Below are positions 1 through 7,669 of a DNA stretch of 64,000 bases, in pieces (positions within the stretch are counted from its first letter, which is position 1; every line of letters starts with the position of its first letter). Location of the stretch: the NCBI GenBank assembly GCA_963710175.1, contig CAVPZC010000002.1, positions 868,001-932,000 of the forward strand, in the 5' to 3' direction. Made by a program: the position numbers and the translations under genes. Origin of the DNA: Phormidesmis sp963710175 (GTDB lineage: Bacteria > Cyanobacteriota > Cyanobacteriia > Phormidesmidales > Phormidesmidaceae). The notes beneath the pieces were generated by a model that did not search any database, had not been told where the DNA came from, and saw nothing but the letters and a program-made list of their open reading frames with translations.

Positions 1-204
1 ACGTTGCCGGGTCGGTTTAGCGATCGCTCCGACGTAGACCTGGCCGTCGAAACTCACAAAACGCGAGACATCTGCGCGCTGATGGGCGATCTGTCCATGC
101 ATATCAATCGAGACGTAGATTTGATACCGTTAAACCAGTGCCATTTTGCTGACAAAATTCGCCGAATTGGGCTGTCATGGAAACAGAACGCATCGCCGGA
201 CTGA
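1..204 (+). CDS. Nucleotidyltransferase-domain (MNT) protein, C-terminal part only
   Basis: Only the 3' end lies in the window; the reading frame is open from base 1 to a TGA at 202-204, so the true start is upstream. The visible protein contains SDRSDVDLAV, the metal-binding D-x-D part of the minimal nucleotidyltransferase fold, and a later DVDLIPL segment, as in the MNT partner of HEPN/MNT toxin-antitoxin pairs. In that family the MNT protein is the antitoxin and modifies the HEPN (HepT) toxin. A broken HepT-like gene follows with an overlapping start, which supports this reading. The glycine-serine part of the motif is outside the window, so activity cannot be judged. Confidence 0.7.
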   Translation, partial: TLPGRFSDRSDVDLAVETHKTRDICALMGDLSMHINRDVDLIPLNQCHFADKIRRIGLSWKQNASPD

Positions 205-400
205 CTGCGGAAATAAAAGGTCAGCTTTGGCTGATGGAGAAAGTCAGTAGTCGCCTGCAATCTAGAGTCAACGATGGCCTAGATACGCCCGTCAGCTAGA
301 CAGCGTTGACTCCCAAATTCACAATCTGTACTGTTCCGTAGAAGATTTACTCAAGCTGAAGGAACTAACTTTAAAATCATCAAAGAATCAGGTGAGCTAG
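177..400 (+). pseudogene. HepT-like toxin remnant, frameshifted
   Basis: An ATG at 177 overlaps the end of the MNT gene and opens a short frame beginning METERIAGLTAEIKGQLWLM that stops at 249-251. Similarity then continues in a second frame (about 247-300, ending RVNDGLDTP) and a third (about 308-400, with DSQIHNLYCSVEDLLK), which ends in TAG at 398-400. Together these resemble a HepT-like HEPN toxin (the N-terminal helix, then the HNLY...EDLLK helix), but split over three frames and truncated. At least two indels are needed, so it cannot make the full protein. This is a decayed toxin of an MNT/HEPN pair; the family assignment is from remembered motif shape. Confidence 0.55.
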
Positions 401-487
401 GGGCTACCGGTGGGGATGGGTACGTAAGAACGCTATTTTAGGCTAGGAAGCGGGCCATCTGTAGCTTTAGAAACTCAGGAGAACTGG

Positions 488-1366
488 ATGAAAGTTTCGG
501 AGATTGCGGAACTGCTGCTGCTGGCTGCGCTTTGGGGCGGCTCTTTTTTGTTTATGCGAATAGCTGCGCCCGTGTTGGGACCGGTTTGGCTAATTGAGAT
601 GCGAGTTTTGTTGGCAGGTCTAGCGCTACTGCCGCTGCTGATTCACTCAAACCAATGGGGGATAGTTCGCGCCAAAGCCGTGCCTTTGTTTGTGGTCGGC
701 TGCCTCAACTCAGCTTTGCCTTTTCTGCTATTGGCGTTTGCCTCTATCTCTTTGCCCGCTGGCTTTACCTCCATCCTGAATGCGACGGCTCCGCTGTTTG
801 GCACCGTAGTCGCTGTGGCCTGGCTCAAGGAAAAGCTAGCTTTTGGGCAGATGATCGGCTTGGGACTGGGCTTCGCAGGTGTCGTTGTGCTTGTGGGGCT
901 GAAGACGTTTGTGGCGACGCCTGCCTTTGTGATGGCTTGTGCAGCAGGTTTAGCCGCAGCAGTGATGTATGCCGTCTCGGCCCCTTACATCAAACAACAG
1001 CTTTCAGGTGTGCCGTCCGTGGTGATTGCTACTATCAGTCAGCTAAGCGCCGCTGTGTTCCTTCTGCCAGGGCTGCCTTTCACCGTACCTAAAACCGTTC
1101 CGACTCTGGCCGTGATATCGTCTGTAGTAGCTTTAGCCCTATTCTCAACGTCGTTAGCGTACATTCTTTACTTTCGACTGATTCAGAACGTCGGATCTAC
1201 CAAAGCCCTGACAGTTACCTATTTGATTCCAGCTTTTGCAATTTTATGGGGTGCTTTAGTCCTAAAAGAGCCCATTTCTCTATCAATGGGGCTGGGCGGT
1301 GCTTTGGTCTTGTTGGGAACTGCTATTGCCAATGACCTGTTCAAACGGCTTTTGGCTAACAGTTAA
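488..1366 (+). CDS. EamA-family (DMT superfamily) transporter
   Basis: A 292-residue protein, almost entirely hydrophobic, arranged as two tandem EamA repeats of about five helices each (roughly residues 5-140 and 150-288). The second repeat ends with the usual pattern of a conserved proline-containing helix (LIPAFAILWG) followed by LKEPISLSMGLGGALVLLG. This superfamily exports metabolites, often amino acids or other small compounds, across the inner membrane; the substrate cannot be read from sequence. The start is supported by an AGGAGA ribosome site at 477-482, five bases before the ATG. A GNAT acetyltransferase follows 15 bases downstream and may be cotranscribed. Confidence 0.88.
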   Translation: MKVSEIAELLLLAALWGGSFLFMRIAAPVLGPVWLIEMRVLLAGLALLPLLIHSNQWGIVRAKAVPLFVVGCLNSALPFLLLAFASISLPAGFTSILNATAPLFGTVVAVAWLKEKLAFGQMIGLGLGFAGVVVLVGLKTFVATPAFVMACAAGLAAAVMYAVSAPYIKQQLSGVPSVVIATISQLSAAVFLLPGLPFTVPKTVPTLAVISSVVALALFSTSLAYILYFRLIQNVGSTKALTVTYLIPAFAILWGALVLKEPISLSMGLGGALVLLGTAIANDLFKRLLANS

Positions 1367-1381
1367 CCGAAGAAATCAGCA

Positions 1382-1825
1382 ATGGAAGTCATCTCAGCAA
1401 ATACTCAGCATCTGGAGGCAGCAGCGGCGCTGTTCGATCAGTATCGCGTTTTTTACGAGCAGCCTTCGAACATTGAAGCGGCCAGGCAATTTTTAAGAGA
1501 GCGTTTTGAAGCTGAGGACTCTGCTATATTTTTGGCCCGTGAAGGGACTGACAGCGTTGGGTTTATGCAGCTTTACCCTAGTTTCTCTTCAGTCTCCATG
1601 CGGCGAACTTGGATTTTGAATGATTTGTTTGTGAGGCGATCGCACCGCAAACAAGGCATTGCTAAGCTGCTCATGAGCGCAGCAGAAAACCACGCTAGAG
1701 CCACAGGCGCAGCCCGAATCAGCCTATCCACCCAGATAGCTAATACTGCCGCCCAATCGCTTTACCAATCGCTTGGCTACAGAGAAGAACAGTCGTTCTA
1801 TCACTACGCCCTGCCCCTTAAATAG
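1382..1825 (+). CDS. GNAT-family N-acetyltransferase
   Basis: A 147-residue single-domain protein with the Gcn5-related acetyltransferase layout. The acetyl-CoA pyrophosphate loop is RKQGIA (residues 89-94), followed by the helix AKLLMSAAENHA, and the C-terminal NTAAQSLYQSLGY (121-133), which is the usual NxxAxxLYxxxGF signature. It should transfer an acetyl group from acetyl-CoA to an amine on a small molecule or protein; the acceptor is unknown. Only 15 bases separate it from the EamA exporter, which suggests an exporter/acetyltransferase pair, though no substrate link is visible. Confidence 0.88.
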   Translation: MEVISANTQHLEAAAALFDQYRVFYEQPSNIEAARQFLRERFEAEDSAIFLAREGTDSVGFMQLYPSFSSVSMRRTWILNDLFVRRSHRKQGIAKLLMSAAENHARATGAARISLSTQIANTAAQSLYQSLGYREEQSFYHYALPLK

Positions 1826-1878
1826 CACTGACCCTTAGAATAGAACGGCGACGCGAAATAGCACACTTGAGAGCAGTG

Positions 1879-3294
1879 ATGAGTGACAAACAGCCTATTC
1901 ATGTGATTGGCGGCGGTTTGGCCGGGACGGAGGCGGCCTGGCAGATAGCGCGGGCCGGGGTGCCGGTGGTATTGCATGAGATGCGGCCAGTGAAGACTTC
2001 TCCGGCGCATCATTCGGAGCATTTGGCTGAGCTGGTGTGTAGTAACTCCTTTGGGGCAATGGGGACTGATAGAGCTTCGGGGCTACTGCACGAGGAACTG
2101 CGGCGGCTGGGGTCGGTGGTGATTGGCAAGGCCGATGAGCATTCGGTACCTGCGGGCGGGGCGCTGGCGGTAGATCGGGGGGTGTTTGGTCAAGAGCTGA
2201 CAGCGACACTGGAAAATCATCCGCTGGTAGAGCTGCAACGAGACGAGGTACGGTCTATTCCAACAGAGGGTGTGACTGTGCTGACGACCGGGCCGCTGAC
2301 CAGTCAGGCGCTGAGCGAAGACCTCGAACGCTTTGCGGGACAAGCCTATATGAGCTTTTTTGATGCGGCTAGTCCAATTGTTATCGGCGAGTCGATTAAT
2401 CAGGACGTTGCGTTTATGGCGTCTCGTTATGATCGAGGCGAGGCTGCTTATCTGAACTGCCCGATGGATAAAGAGCAGTATCTGGCCTTTTATACGGCGC
2501 TGTGTGAGGCGGAGCAGGCAGAGCTGAAAGACTTTGAGCGGGAGACAGCTAAATTCTTCGAGGCTTGTTTGCCGATTGAGGAGATGGCGCGGCGCGGTGA
2601 AGATACGATGCGCTACGGGCCGCTAAAGCCGGTGGGTTTGTTCGACACCGAGAAGTATGGGGCGTTTGATGCGCCGGAAAATAAGGTGCATAAGCCTTAC
2701 GCGGTGGTGCAGCTACGGCAGGAAGATAAGGCCGGGCAGCTATGGAATATGGTGGGCTTTCAGACTAATTTGCGCTGGGGCGAGCAGAATCGGGTGTTTC
2801 GGATGATTCCGGGGCTGGAGAATGCGGAATTTGTGCGGATGGGGGTGATGCACCGCAATACGTTTATCAATTCACCGGAGCTGCTGAACGGATCTTTGCA
2901 GTTTAAGGTGCGGCCTACGCTATTAGCAGCGGGGCAGCTGGTAGGGACTGAAGGATATACGGCGGCGATCGCTGGCGGTTGGCTAGCAGGCACCAACGCC
3001 GCTCGAACCGCGCTAGGGAAAGCACCGCTGAAGCTGCCAGTAACCACAATGCTAGGCGCACTAATCGACTTTATTAGCTCTGCTGAACCGAAGCATTTTC
3101 AGCCGATGCCGCCGAATTTTGGCATTATTCCACCGTTGGCCAAGCGGGTGCGCAATAAAAGAGAGCGCTATGGGGTGTACCGTGATCGCGCCTTTGCAGA
3201 CCTACAGTCCTGGGCCACTGAAAACAATCTCACCTTAAAGCAAACCGCTGCTAGCGAGACCATTCAAACGAAGGAAGCAGTTTTAATGCCGTGA
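1879..3294 (+). CDS. trmFO: TrmFO, folate-dependent tRNA (uracil-54-C5)-methyltransferase
   Basis: This FAD enzyme makes ribothymidine at position 54 of the tRNA T-loop, using methylenetetrahydrofolate as carbon donor. The N-terminus carries the dinucleotide-binding motif GGGLAG (residues 11-16) inside IHVIGGGLAGTEAAWQIA and then HEMRP, both diagnostic. The conserved cysteines are seen in ELVCSNSFGA and LNCPMDKEQY; the latter contains the catalytic region cysteine. The C-terminal GTEGYTAAIAGGWLAG is also characteristic. I chose the ATG at 1879 (471 residues) over an in-frame TTG at 1867, because family members begin close to the FAD motif. The protein is a little longer than the usual 430-460, with an extra C-terminal tail. 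Confidence 0.95.
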   Translation: MSDKQPIHVIGGGLAGTEAAWQIARAGVPVVLHEMRPVKTSPAHHSEHLAELVCSNSFGAMGTDRASGLLHEELRRLGSVVIGKADEHSVPAGGALAVDRGVFGQELTATLENHPLVELQRDEVRSIPTEGVTVLTTGPLTSQALSEDLERFAGQAYMSFFDAASPIVIGESINQDVAFMASRYDRGEAAYLNCPMDKEQYLAFYTALCEAEQAELKDFERETAKFFEACLPIEEMARRGEDTMRYGPLKPVGLFDTEKYGAFDAPENKVHKPYAVVQLRQEDKAGQLWNMVGFQTNLRWGEQNRVFRMIPGLENAEFVRMGVMHRNTFINSPELLNGSLQFKVRPTLLAAGQLVGTEGYTAAIAGGWLAGTNAARTALGKAPLKLPVTTMLGALIDFISSAEPKHFQPMPPNFGIIPPLAKRVRNKRERYGVYRDRAFADLQSWATENNLTLKQTAASETIQTKEAVLMP

Positions 3295-3307
3295 TCCAAA
3301 GTTCTAC

Positions 3308-3970
3308 TTAGATTGAATATGAGATTTGCCGGCGCAGTATCGCCCAGGTAAAGCCGGTTCCGAGGCCCTGGGAGGCCATCTTAATCCAAAGTAGGGCCAT
3401 ATGTTCCAGATGCAGGCTCATGGAGAGTGGGCCTGTGTCTACGGCTTCCCATCCGAGTTGGGTACAGAGTTTGCTGACGGTAGCCTTGGCTGCTGCGTCA
3501 TCTCCGGCAATGAGCATAGCGGGTTTTAAGTCCGCGCCGTCCGCTTTGTATCCTGGGTACTCGGTATCATCGAAGTTATCGAATCCATAAATGGTAAAGG
3601 CTTTGACGACTTTAGCGGCGGGGACTGTTTGCTGTACCGTTTCGGCTCCAGAAACGCTGCTATTGAGCCCGTGGCTGAGACTAGCGCCTACCGGATTGGT
3701 GCAATCAACGACAACTTTACCGCTCAGATCACCTGCCGATTTTGAAGCGGATTCATTGGCTGCGAAGGGTGTTGCCAGGAAGATTACCTCTGCTTCGCTA
3801 ACTGCTTCTACGACTGGCTTTGGAGTGAGCGCCGAGTTTCTCTCCTGGGCAATTTTGACGGTGTCTGAATTGCGATCGCGGGCGGCAATCGTGACGTGAT
3901 GTCCTTGCTGGGCCAGATGATCAGCCAGCGCACTGCCGACGTTGCCGATTCCGATAAATGTGATGTTCAT
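3308..3970 (-). CDS. NADPH-dependent F420 reductase-like oxidoreductase (NAD(P)-binding)
   Basis: A 220-residue protein that opens with a Rossmann motif GIGNVGSALADHLAQQGH followed by VTIAARD, then VIFLATPFAAN and VVDCTNPVG, the core of the F420-dependent NADP reductase/pyrroline-5-carboxylate-reductase-like fold (PF03807). In cyanobacteria lacking obvious F420 context such proteins probably reduce another small substrate with NADPH. The end LHLEHMALLWIKMA is typical of the family. It lies 28 bases downstream of the DJ-1/PfpI gene on the same strand, so the two are likely one operon divergent from the LysR regulator. The substrate is unknown. Confidence 0.82.
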   Translation of the reverse strand: MNITFIGIGNVGSALADHLAQQGHHVTIAARDRNSDTVKIAQERNSALTPKPVVEAVSEAEVIFLATPFAANESASKSAGDLSGKVVVDCTNPVGASLSHGLNSSVSGAETVQQTVPAAKVVKAFTIYGFDNFDDTEYPGYKADGADLKPAMLIAGDDAAAKATVSKLCTQLGWEAVDTGPLSMSLHLEHMALLWIKMASQGLGTGFTWAILRRQISYSI

Positions 3971-3998
3971 AGGTGCCTTTTAATTTTAATGCTGCGCC

Positions 3999-4724
3999 TT
4001 AGTGCTCTAAAGCTTCAATGACGAGTTTGGCAACAGCGGCTCCTGAGTTTTGCTGTTGTCCGGTGATCAAGTTACCGTCGTGCACTGCGTAAGATGAAAA
4101 GGCTGGCGCTGTGACGAAGTCTGCTCCCAACTTATTGGCTTCATCTTCAATACGGAAAGGCATCATTTTTTGGCCGACGGTTTGGTCAGCATAGTCTTCT
4201 TCGCTGTTGGCAAAGCCGGTCATTTTTTTCCCTTGAATGATAGGCTGACCCGTCTCGTCCTTTAAGTGCAGCAAAAGACTGGTGCCGTGGCATAGCGCTG
4301 CGCTGACTTTGTTGGCCTGGTAGAAGTTTAAAAAGCTGGACTGCAAACCTTTTGCGGCTGCAAAGGTAAACATGGGAGACTGGCCGCCACAGACGACAAT
4401 CGCGTCGAAGCTACCTGCCGAAAGGCCGGTGACGGCAGGCGTGTCCTCTAGCAGGGCCACGAATTCTGGCCGATTGATGTATTCCAGGCTGAGGCTGTCG
4501 TCTTTGGAGTAGCCCGATTCGTCGCGAGGATCGCTGTAGGCATCGAACGATACTTTGCCACCGTCGGGACTGGCGATAATCACTTCGTAGCCTTGCTGAA
4601 CAAATTCGTGATAGGGATGAATGAGTTCGGCTGCCCAGAAGCCGACGGGCCAACCCAATGTCGTGGAGACGGCTGGATTGGCAACTACCATCAGGATTTG
4701 TTTGGGGGTTGAATCGAGCGACAT
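3999..4724 (-). CDS. DJ-1/PfpI-family protein (Hsp31-like class I glutamine amidotransferase fold)
   Basis: A 241-residue protein with the DJ-1/PfpI fold. The nucleophile elbow is ALCHGTSLLL with Cys145 and His146, and Glu33 in AAELIHPY is placed like the acidic residue of Hsp31-type members. FDAIVVCGGQSPMF (about 106-119) precedes the elbow as expected. Relatives act as glyoxalase III, deglycase-like or chaperone proteins in carbonyl or oxidative stress; which applies here is inference. It is the first gene of a two-gene unit divergent from a LysR regulator, so induction by a reactive or toxic compound is plausible. Confidence 0.85.
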   Translation of the reverse strand: MSLDSTPKQILMVVANPAVSTTLGWPVGFWAAELIHPYHEFVQQGYEVIIASPDGGKVSFDAYSDPRDESGYSKDDSLSLEYINRPEFVALLEDTPAVTGLSAGSFDAIVVCGGQSPMFTFAAAKGLQSSFLNFYQANKVSAALCHGTSLLLHLKDETGQPIIQGKKMTGFANSEEDYADQTVGQKMMPFRIEDEANKLGADFVTAPAFSSYAVHDGNLITGQQQNSGAAVAKLVIEALEH

Positions 4725-4828
4725 GAATTACTCCTGCTGAGTGTTGTTCGGTTTTAAAGTGTTTTGAACGAATAGTCAGGCGGATACATCGCTAAGACCT
4801 CTATGTTGAATCAGGTAACACCATTTGT

Positions 4829-4868
4829 CCAATGGATTATTGGTATAAAGAGTATTCACTGGGTGAAT
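4829..4868. promoter_or_regulatory. Two palindromes in the LysR/DJ-1 divergent intergenic region
   Basis: The 221-base intergenic region holds two perfect inverted repeats. One is CCAAT-N5-ATTGG at 4829-4843. The other is ATTCAC-TGG-GTGAAT at 4854-4868, whose inner part fits the T-N11-A LysR box (TTCACTGGGTGAA). They lie 10 bases apart, centre-to-centre about 25 bases, as expected for recognition and activation sites of a LysR tetramer. Binding by the adjacent regulator is inference from position and symmetry. Confidence 0.6.
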
Positions 4869-4945
4869 GTTGCGTTCGTTCGATTTGAAGGTATCAGCTG
4901 GCTACTTTGACGTGAGTCAGTCCGACAGCGAGGAATGGTCGTCTT

Positions 4946-5851
4946 ATGGATTTATCGAGTATCGATCTCAATTTGCTGGTGGTTTTCGATGCGCTGATGA
5001 CGCACCGTCAGGTGACTCGGGCCGGTCAGCAGTTGGGGCTGAGTCAGCCTGCGACCAGCAACGCCCTAGCCCGGTTGCGCAAACTGCTAGATGACGAGCT
5101 ATTTGTGCGCAGCGCTGCCGGATTGCAGCCGACACCAAAGGCACTGGCCTTGGCCGGACAGCTTCAGCCTGCGCTGGGAAAGATTCAGACGGCTCTCACT
5201 GCTCAGCGGTCTTTCGATCCGGCAAATAGTGAAATGATTTTTAGAATCGGCATGTCAGACTATGTCGAATTTACGCTGCTGCCGCCCTTGCTGAGCAAGG
5301 TTCAGCAGGTTGCGCCGGGTGTTGGTTTCCAGATTCGCTCGGGCGATCGCACCCAACAGCTAGACATGCTAAACCAGGGCAAGCTGGATTTAGTCTGCGG
5401 GCTTTTCCCAGAAAAGGGCGATGCGCACAGGCAACACTGTCTGTTTGAAGAAAGATTCGTCTGTGTTTGTCGCTGCGAGCATTCTTTTATCCAGGGCAGT
5501 CTGTCTTTGGAGGACTATATCTCGGCCCAACACTTGCTGGTCTCGGTGAAGGAAGATCGTAAAGGAAGGATCGACTATCTTTTAGAAAAGCGAGGTCTGC
5601 GGCGTCATGTCGCTATTTCTGTTCCACATTTTTTGGTGGCTCCGGCCCTGATCGCCCAAACCGATCTGATTACTATTATGTCGGGGCGGGTGGCCGCTGC
5701 CTTTGCTGATGCTTATCGTCTGCAAGTATTGCCGCTGCCGCTGCCTGTAAAAGGCTTTAGGGTGTTTATGCGCTGGCACAGGAGCAATGAGAACGCGCCA
5801 GCGCAGCGTTGGCTAAGAGCGGTTGTGTCGGAAGTCGGTGCGATCGCTTAA
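4946..5851 (+). CDS. LysR-family transcriptional regulator
   Basis: A 301-residue LysR protein. The winged helix-turn-helix lies at about residues 6-65, with the recognition region RQVTRAGQQLGLSQPATSNA and the wing DDELFVRSAAGLQPTPKA. The remainder (about 95-295) is the periplasmic-binding-like effector domain. The QPATSNALARLR helix is like the NodD/LinR-type branch. It is divergent from the DJ-1/PfpI and F420-reductase-like genes and probably controls them, sensing an unknown small molecule. Its stop overlaps the convergent yhhQ gene by four bases. Confidence 0.92.
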   Translation: MDLSSIDLNLLVVFDALMTHRQVTRAGQQLGLSQPATSNALARLRKLLDDELFVRSAAGLQPTPKALALAGQLQPALGKIQTALTAQRSFDPANSEMIFRIGMSDYVEFTLLPPLLSKVQQVAPGVGFQIRSGDRTQQLDMLNQGKLDLVCGLFPEKGDAHRQHCLFEERFVCVCRCEHSFIQGSLSLEDYISAQHLLVSVKEDRKGRIDYLLEKRGLRRHVAISVPHFLVAPALIAQTDLITIMSGRVAAAFADAYRLQVLPLPLPVKGFRVFMRWHRSNENAPAQRWLRAVVSEVGAIA

Positions 5852-6540
5852 TCGACCGTCTGTTCAATGCTAGAGCGTAGGTGAAACGGGTTAAAGTCTG
5901 TGCGACGGTCGTAGTAGTCCTCTTGCTCCTGTTGTTTTAACCAGCCGGTTAGCCAGTAAGTGATTGGAGTAAAGAGGATTTCTACGCCGCACTTAAAGAC
6001 GTAGTTAGAGATAACTATCGTGACTATCAGCGATGCGGGGAAGAGACCCCAAAAGGCGATCAAAATAAACAGAGCCGTATCGAGCACCTGCCCAACTAGA
6101 GTAGAGGAAATCGTTCGTAGCCAGAGCTGTCGTCCTTCAGTGGCCACCTTTAGCTTGGCTAAAATAAAGGAGTTAGAAAATTCGCCCACAGAGTAGGCAA
6201 TCAGGCTAGCAGTTACGATGCGCGGTGTCAGTCCTAAAATTTGGTCATAGGCAGTTTGATAGGTCCAGTCGGACGCGGCAGGCAAAATGCCGACTATCAT
6301 AAACGTCACAGACATCACCAGTGCGGCGGCAAACCCAGTCCAAATTACCTTTCGCGATCGCGCATAGCCATACACTTCAGTCAAAATATCGCCAAAGATA
6401 TAGCTCAGCGGAAATAGCAGCGTGCCGCCATCGAAGGTGAAGAAGCCAAAATCGACAATTTTGGTCGAGACAATATTAGAGACCAAAAGAACCGTGACGA
6501 ACAGCGCTGTGATCGTGTCTAGATGCTTAAATCCGCGCAT
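5848..6540 (-). CDS. yhhQ: YhhQ-type queuosine precursor transporter (VUT family)
   Basis: A 230-residue inner-membrane protein with about six hydrophobic segments. The N-terminal LDTITALFVTVLLVSNIVSTK, the GGTLLFPLSYIFGDILTEVYGY stretch and the later YSVGEFSNSFILAKLK are diagnostic of the YhhQ/VUT family, which imports queuosine precursors (preQ0/preQ1 or queuine) for tRNA modification. No preQ1 riboswitch is visible: a TATAAT box sits only about 30 bases upstream of the start. It ends convergently with the LysR gene, overlapping four bases. Confidence 0.9.
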   Translation of the reverse strand: MRGFKHLDTITALFVTVLLVSNIVSTKIVDFGFFTFDGGTLLFPLSYIFGDILTEVYGYARSRKVIWTGFAAALVMSVTFMIVGILPAASDWTYQTAYDQILGLTPRIVTASLIAYSVGEFSNSFILAKLKVATEGRQLWLRTISSTLVGQVLDTALFILIAFWGLFPASLIVTIVISNYVFKCGVEILFTPITYWLTGWLKQQEQEDYYDRRTDFNPFHLRSSIEQTVD

Positions 6541-6571
6541 TGCTAATTTGGATAGGGAGTAGGGACTCTTG

Positions 6572-6577
6572 ATTATA
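6572..6577 (-). promoter_or_regulatory. Putative -10 box for yhhQ
   Basis: On the minus strand this reads TATAAT exactly, 31 bases before the yhhQ start. There is no good TTGACA-like -35 at 17 bases, so it may be activator dependent or of the weak -35 type. It implies a leader of roughly 25 bases. Confidence 0.4.
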
Positions 6578-6645
6578 AACGTTGATCAGTTTCGGCACTG
6601 TCTGAAAGTTTTCCGGTATCCTCCTTCAATCAAAGGCTCCAAAAA

Positions 6646-7578
6646 ATGTCTGCTGCCGAATGCGCTCACTTGTCATCTAGCTTTCTACTGTTGTTTTTAG
6701 ATGGCGTCGGGCTAGGTGAAGCGGGCGCAAACAATCCGCTGTCAGCCTCTGAGGCCATGCCTTTTTTAACAGCGTATCTGGGACAGCCCTTAGTGGCTGA
6801 AGCAATAGCGCTACGATCTGGTGTCCTGCTCAGACCAATTGACGCTACTTTGGAAGTGCCGGGCTTGCCGCAAAGTGCAACGGGCCAAACCGCAATTTAC
6901 ACCGGGCAAAATGCCCCAAAGTTTTTAGGAAAACACCAGTCGGGCTTTGCTAACGGATCTTTGCGGCAGCTGATTGATTGCTCCGGCTTGTTTTCTCAAG
7001 CGTTGGCTTTAGGTCGGACGGCAACTTTGGCCAATGCCTATTCACCTGAGTACTTTTACGCCATTGCTGAGCGCAGACGCCGTTACTCAGTCTGCACACT
7101 GTTGAATCTTTCGGCAGGGTTGCCGTTTAGAATGCAGTACGAATACGACCGGGGAGAGGCGATTTCCTGGAATATTGTTGGCAGCGCAGCGCCTGATTGG
7201 TTTAGAGAATCCATCACACCTGCCACAGCCGGGCAACGGTTAGCCCGAATGAGCGGTCAGTATGGCGTGACGCTGTTTGAGTGCTACCTGTGTGACTATG
7301 CGGGTCATGCGCAGGACATGGGACAGGCGATCGCCTACTTACAGCGAATAGATGCGTTCTTGAAAAGCGTGATCGCTCATCTCCCCCCTCATGTCACGCT
7401 AATCATCACCAGCGACCACGGCAACGTAGAAGATCTCTCTACCAAACGCCATACGCGCAACCCAGTGCCGCTGATCGCGTTTGGCCCTGAAGCAGCAGCT
7501 TTTGCAAGGGTTCAAGATCTCACTGGTATCACGCCGCAAATTCTATCGGGCCTGGCATCGAAGCAGGTTAAACTCTAG
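6646..7578 (+). CDS. Phosphoglycerate-mutase-like metalloenzyme (alkaline phosphatase superfamily)
   Basis: A 310-residue protein of the alkaline phosphatase/iPGM metalloenzyme superfamily. The first metal ligand is in FLDGVGLGEAGANNPL (Asp19), and the second metal site is SDHGNVEDLSTKRHTRNPVP near the C-terminus with the usual aspartate-histidine-glycine-asparagine and a later His. The nucleophile region LPQSATGQTAIYTGQNA would use Thr or Ser within SATGQT. It lacks the large inserted phosphotransferase domain of canonical iPGM (about 510 residues), so it is not the glycolytic enzyme itself. Homologues are common in cyanobacteria with no assigned substrate. A hydrolytic or phosphomutase role is inference. 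Confidence 0.78.
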   Translation: MSAAECAHLSSSFLLLFLDGVGLGEAGANNPLSASEAMPFLTAYLGQPLVAEAIALRSGVLLRPIDATLEVPGLPQSATGQTAIYTGQNAPKFLGKHQSGFANGSLRQLIDCSGLFSQALALGRTATLANAYSPEYFYAIAERRRRYSVCTLLNLSAGLPFRMQYEYDRGEAISWNIVGSAAPDWFRESITPATAGQRLARMSGQYGVTLFECYLCDYAGHAQDMGQAIAYLQRIDAFLKSVIAHLPPHVTLIITSDHGNVEDLSTKRHTRNPVPLIAFGPEAAAFARVQDLTGITPQILSGLASKQVKL

Positions 7579-7669
7579 CCGTGTTTAAAGCCTGAAATCT
7601 GCCTATAGTCTAGCGGCGATGCCTAGACTCATTGAGTACAGTCAAGTGGTGACTCAATGAGACAGCGCT

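Noticed and set aside
6541..6645. preQ1 riboswitch before the queuosine-precursor transporter gene
   Set aside because: The minus-strand TATAAT box is only about 30 bases before the start, and no preQ1 pseudoknot pattern was found.
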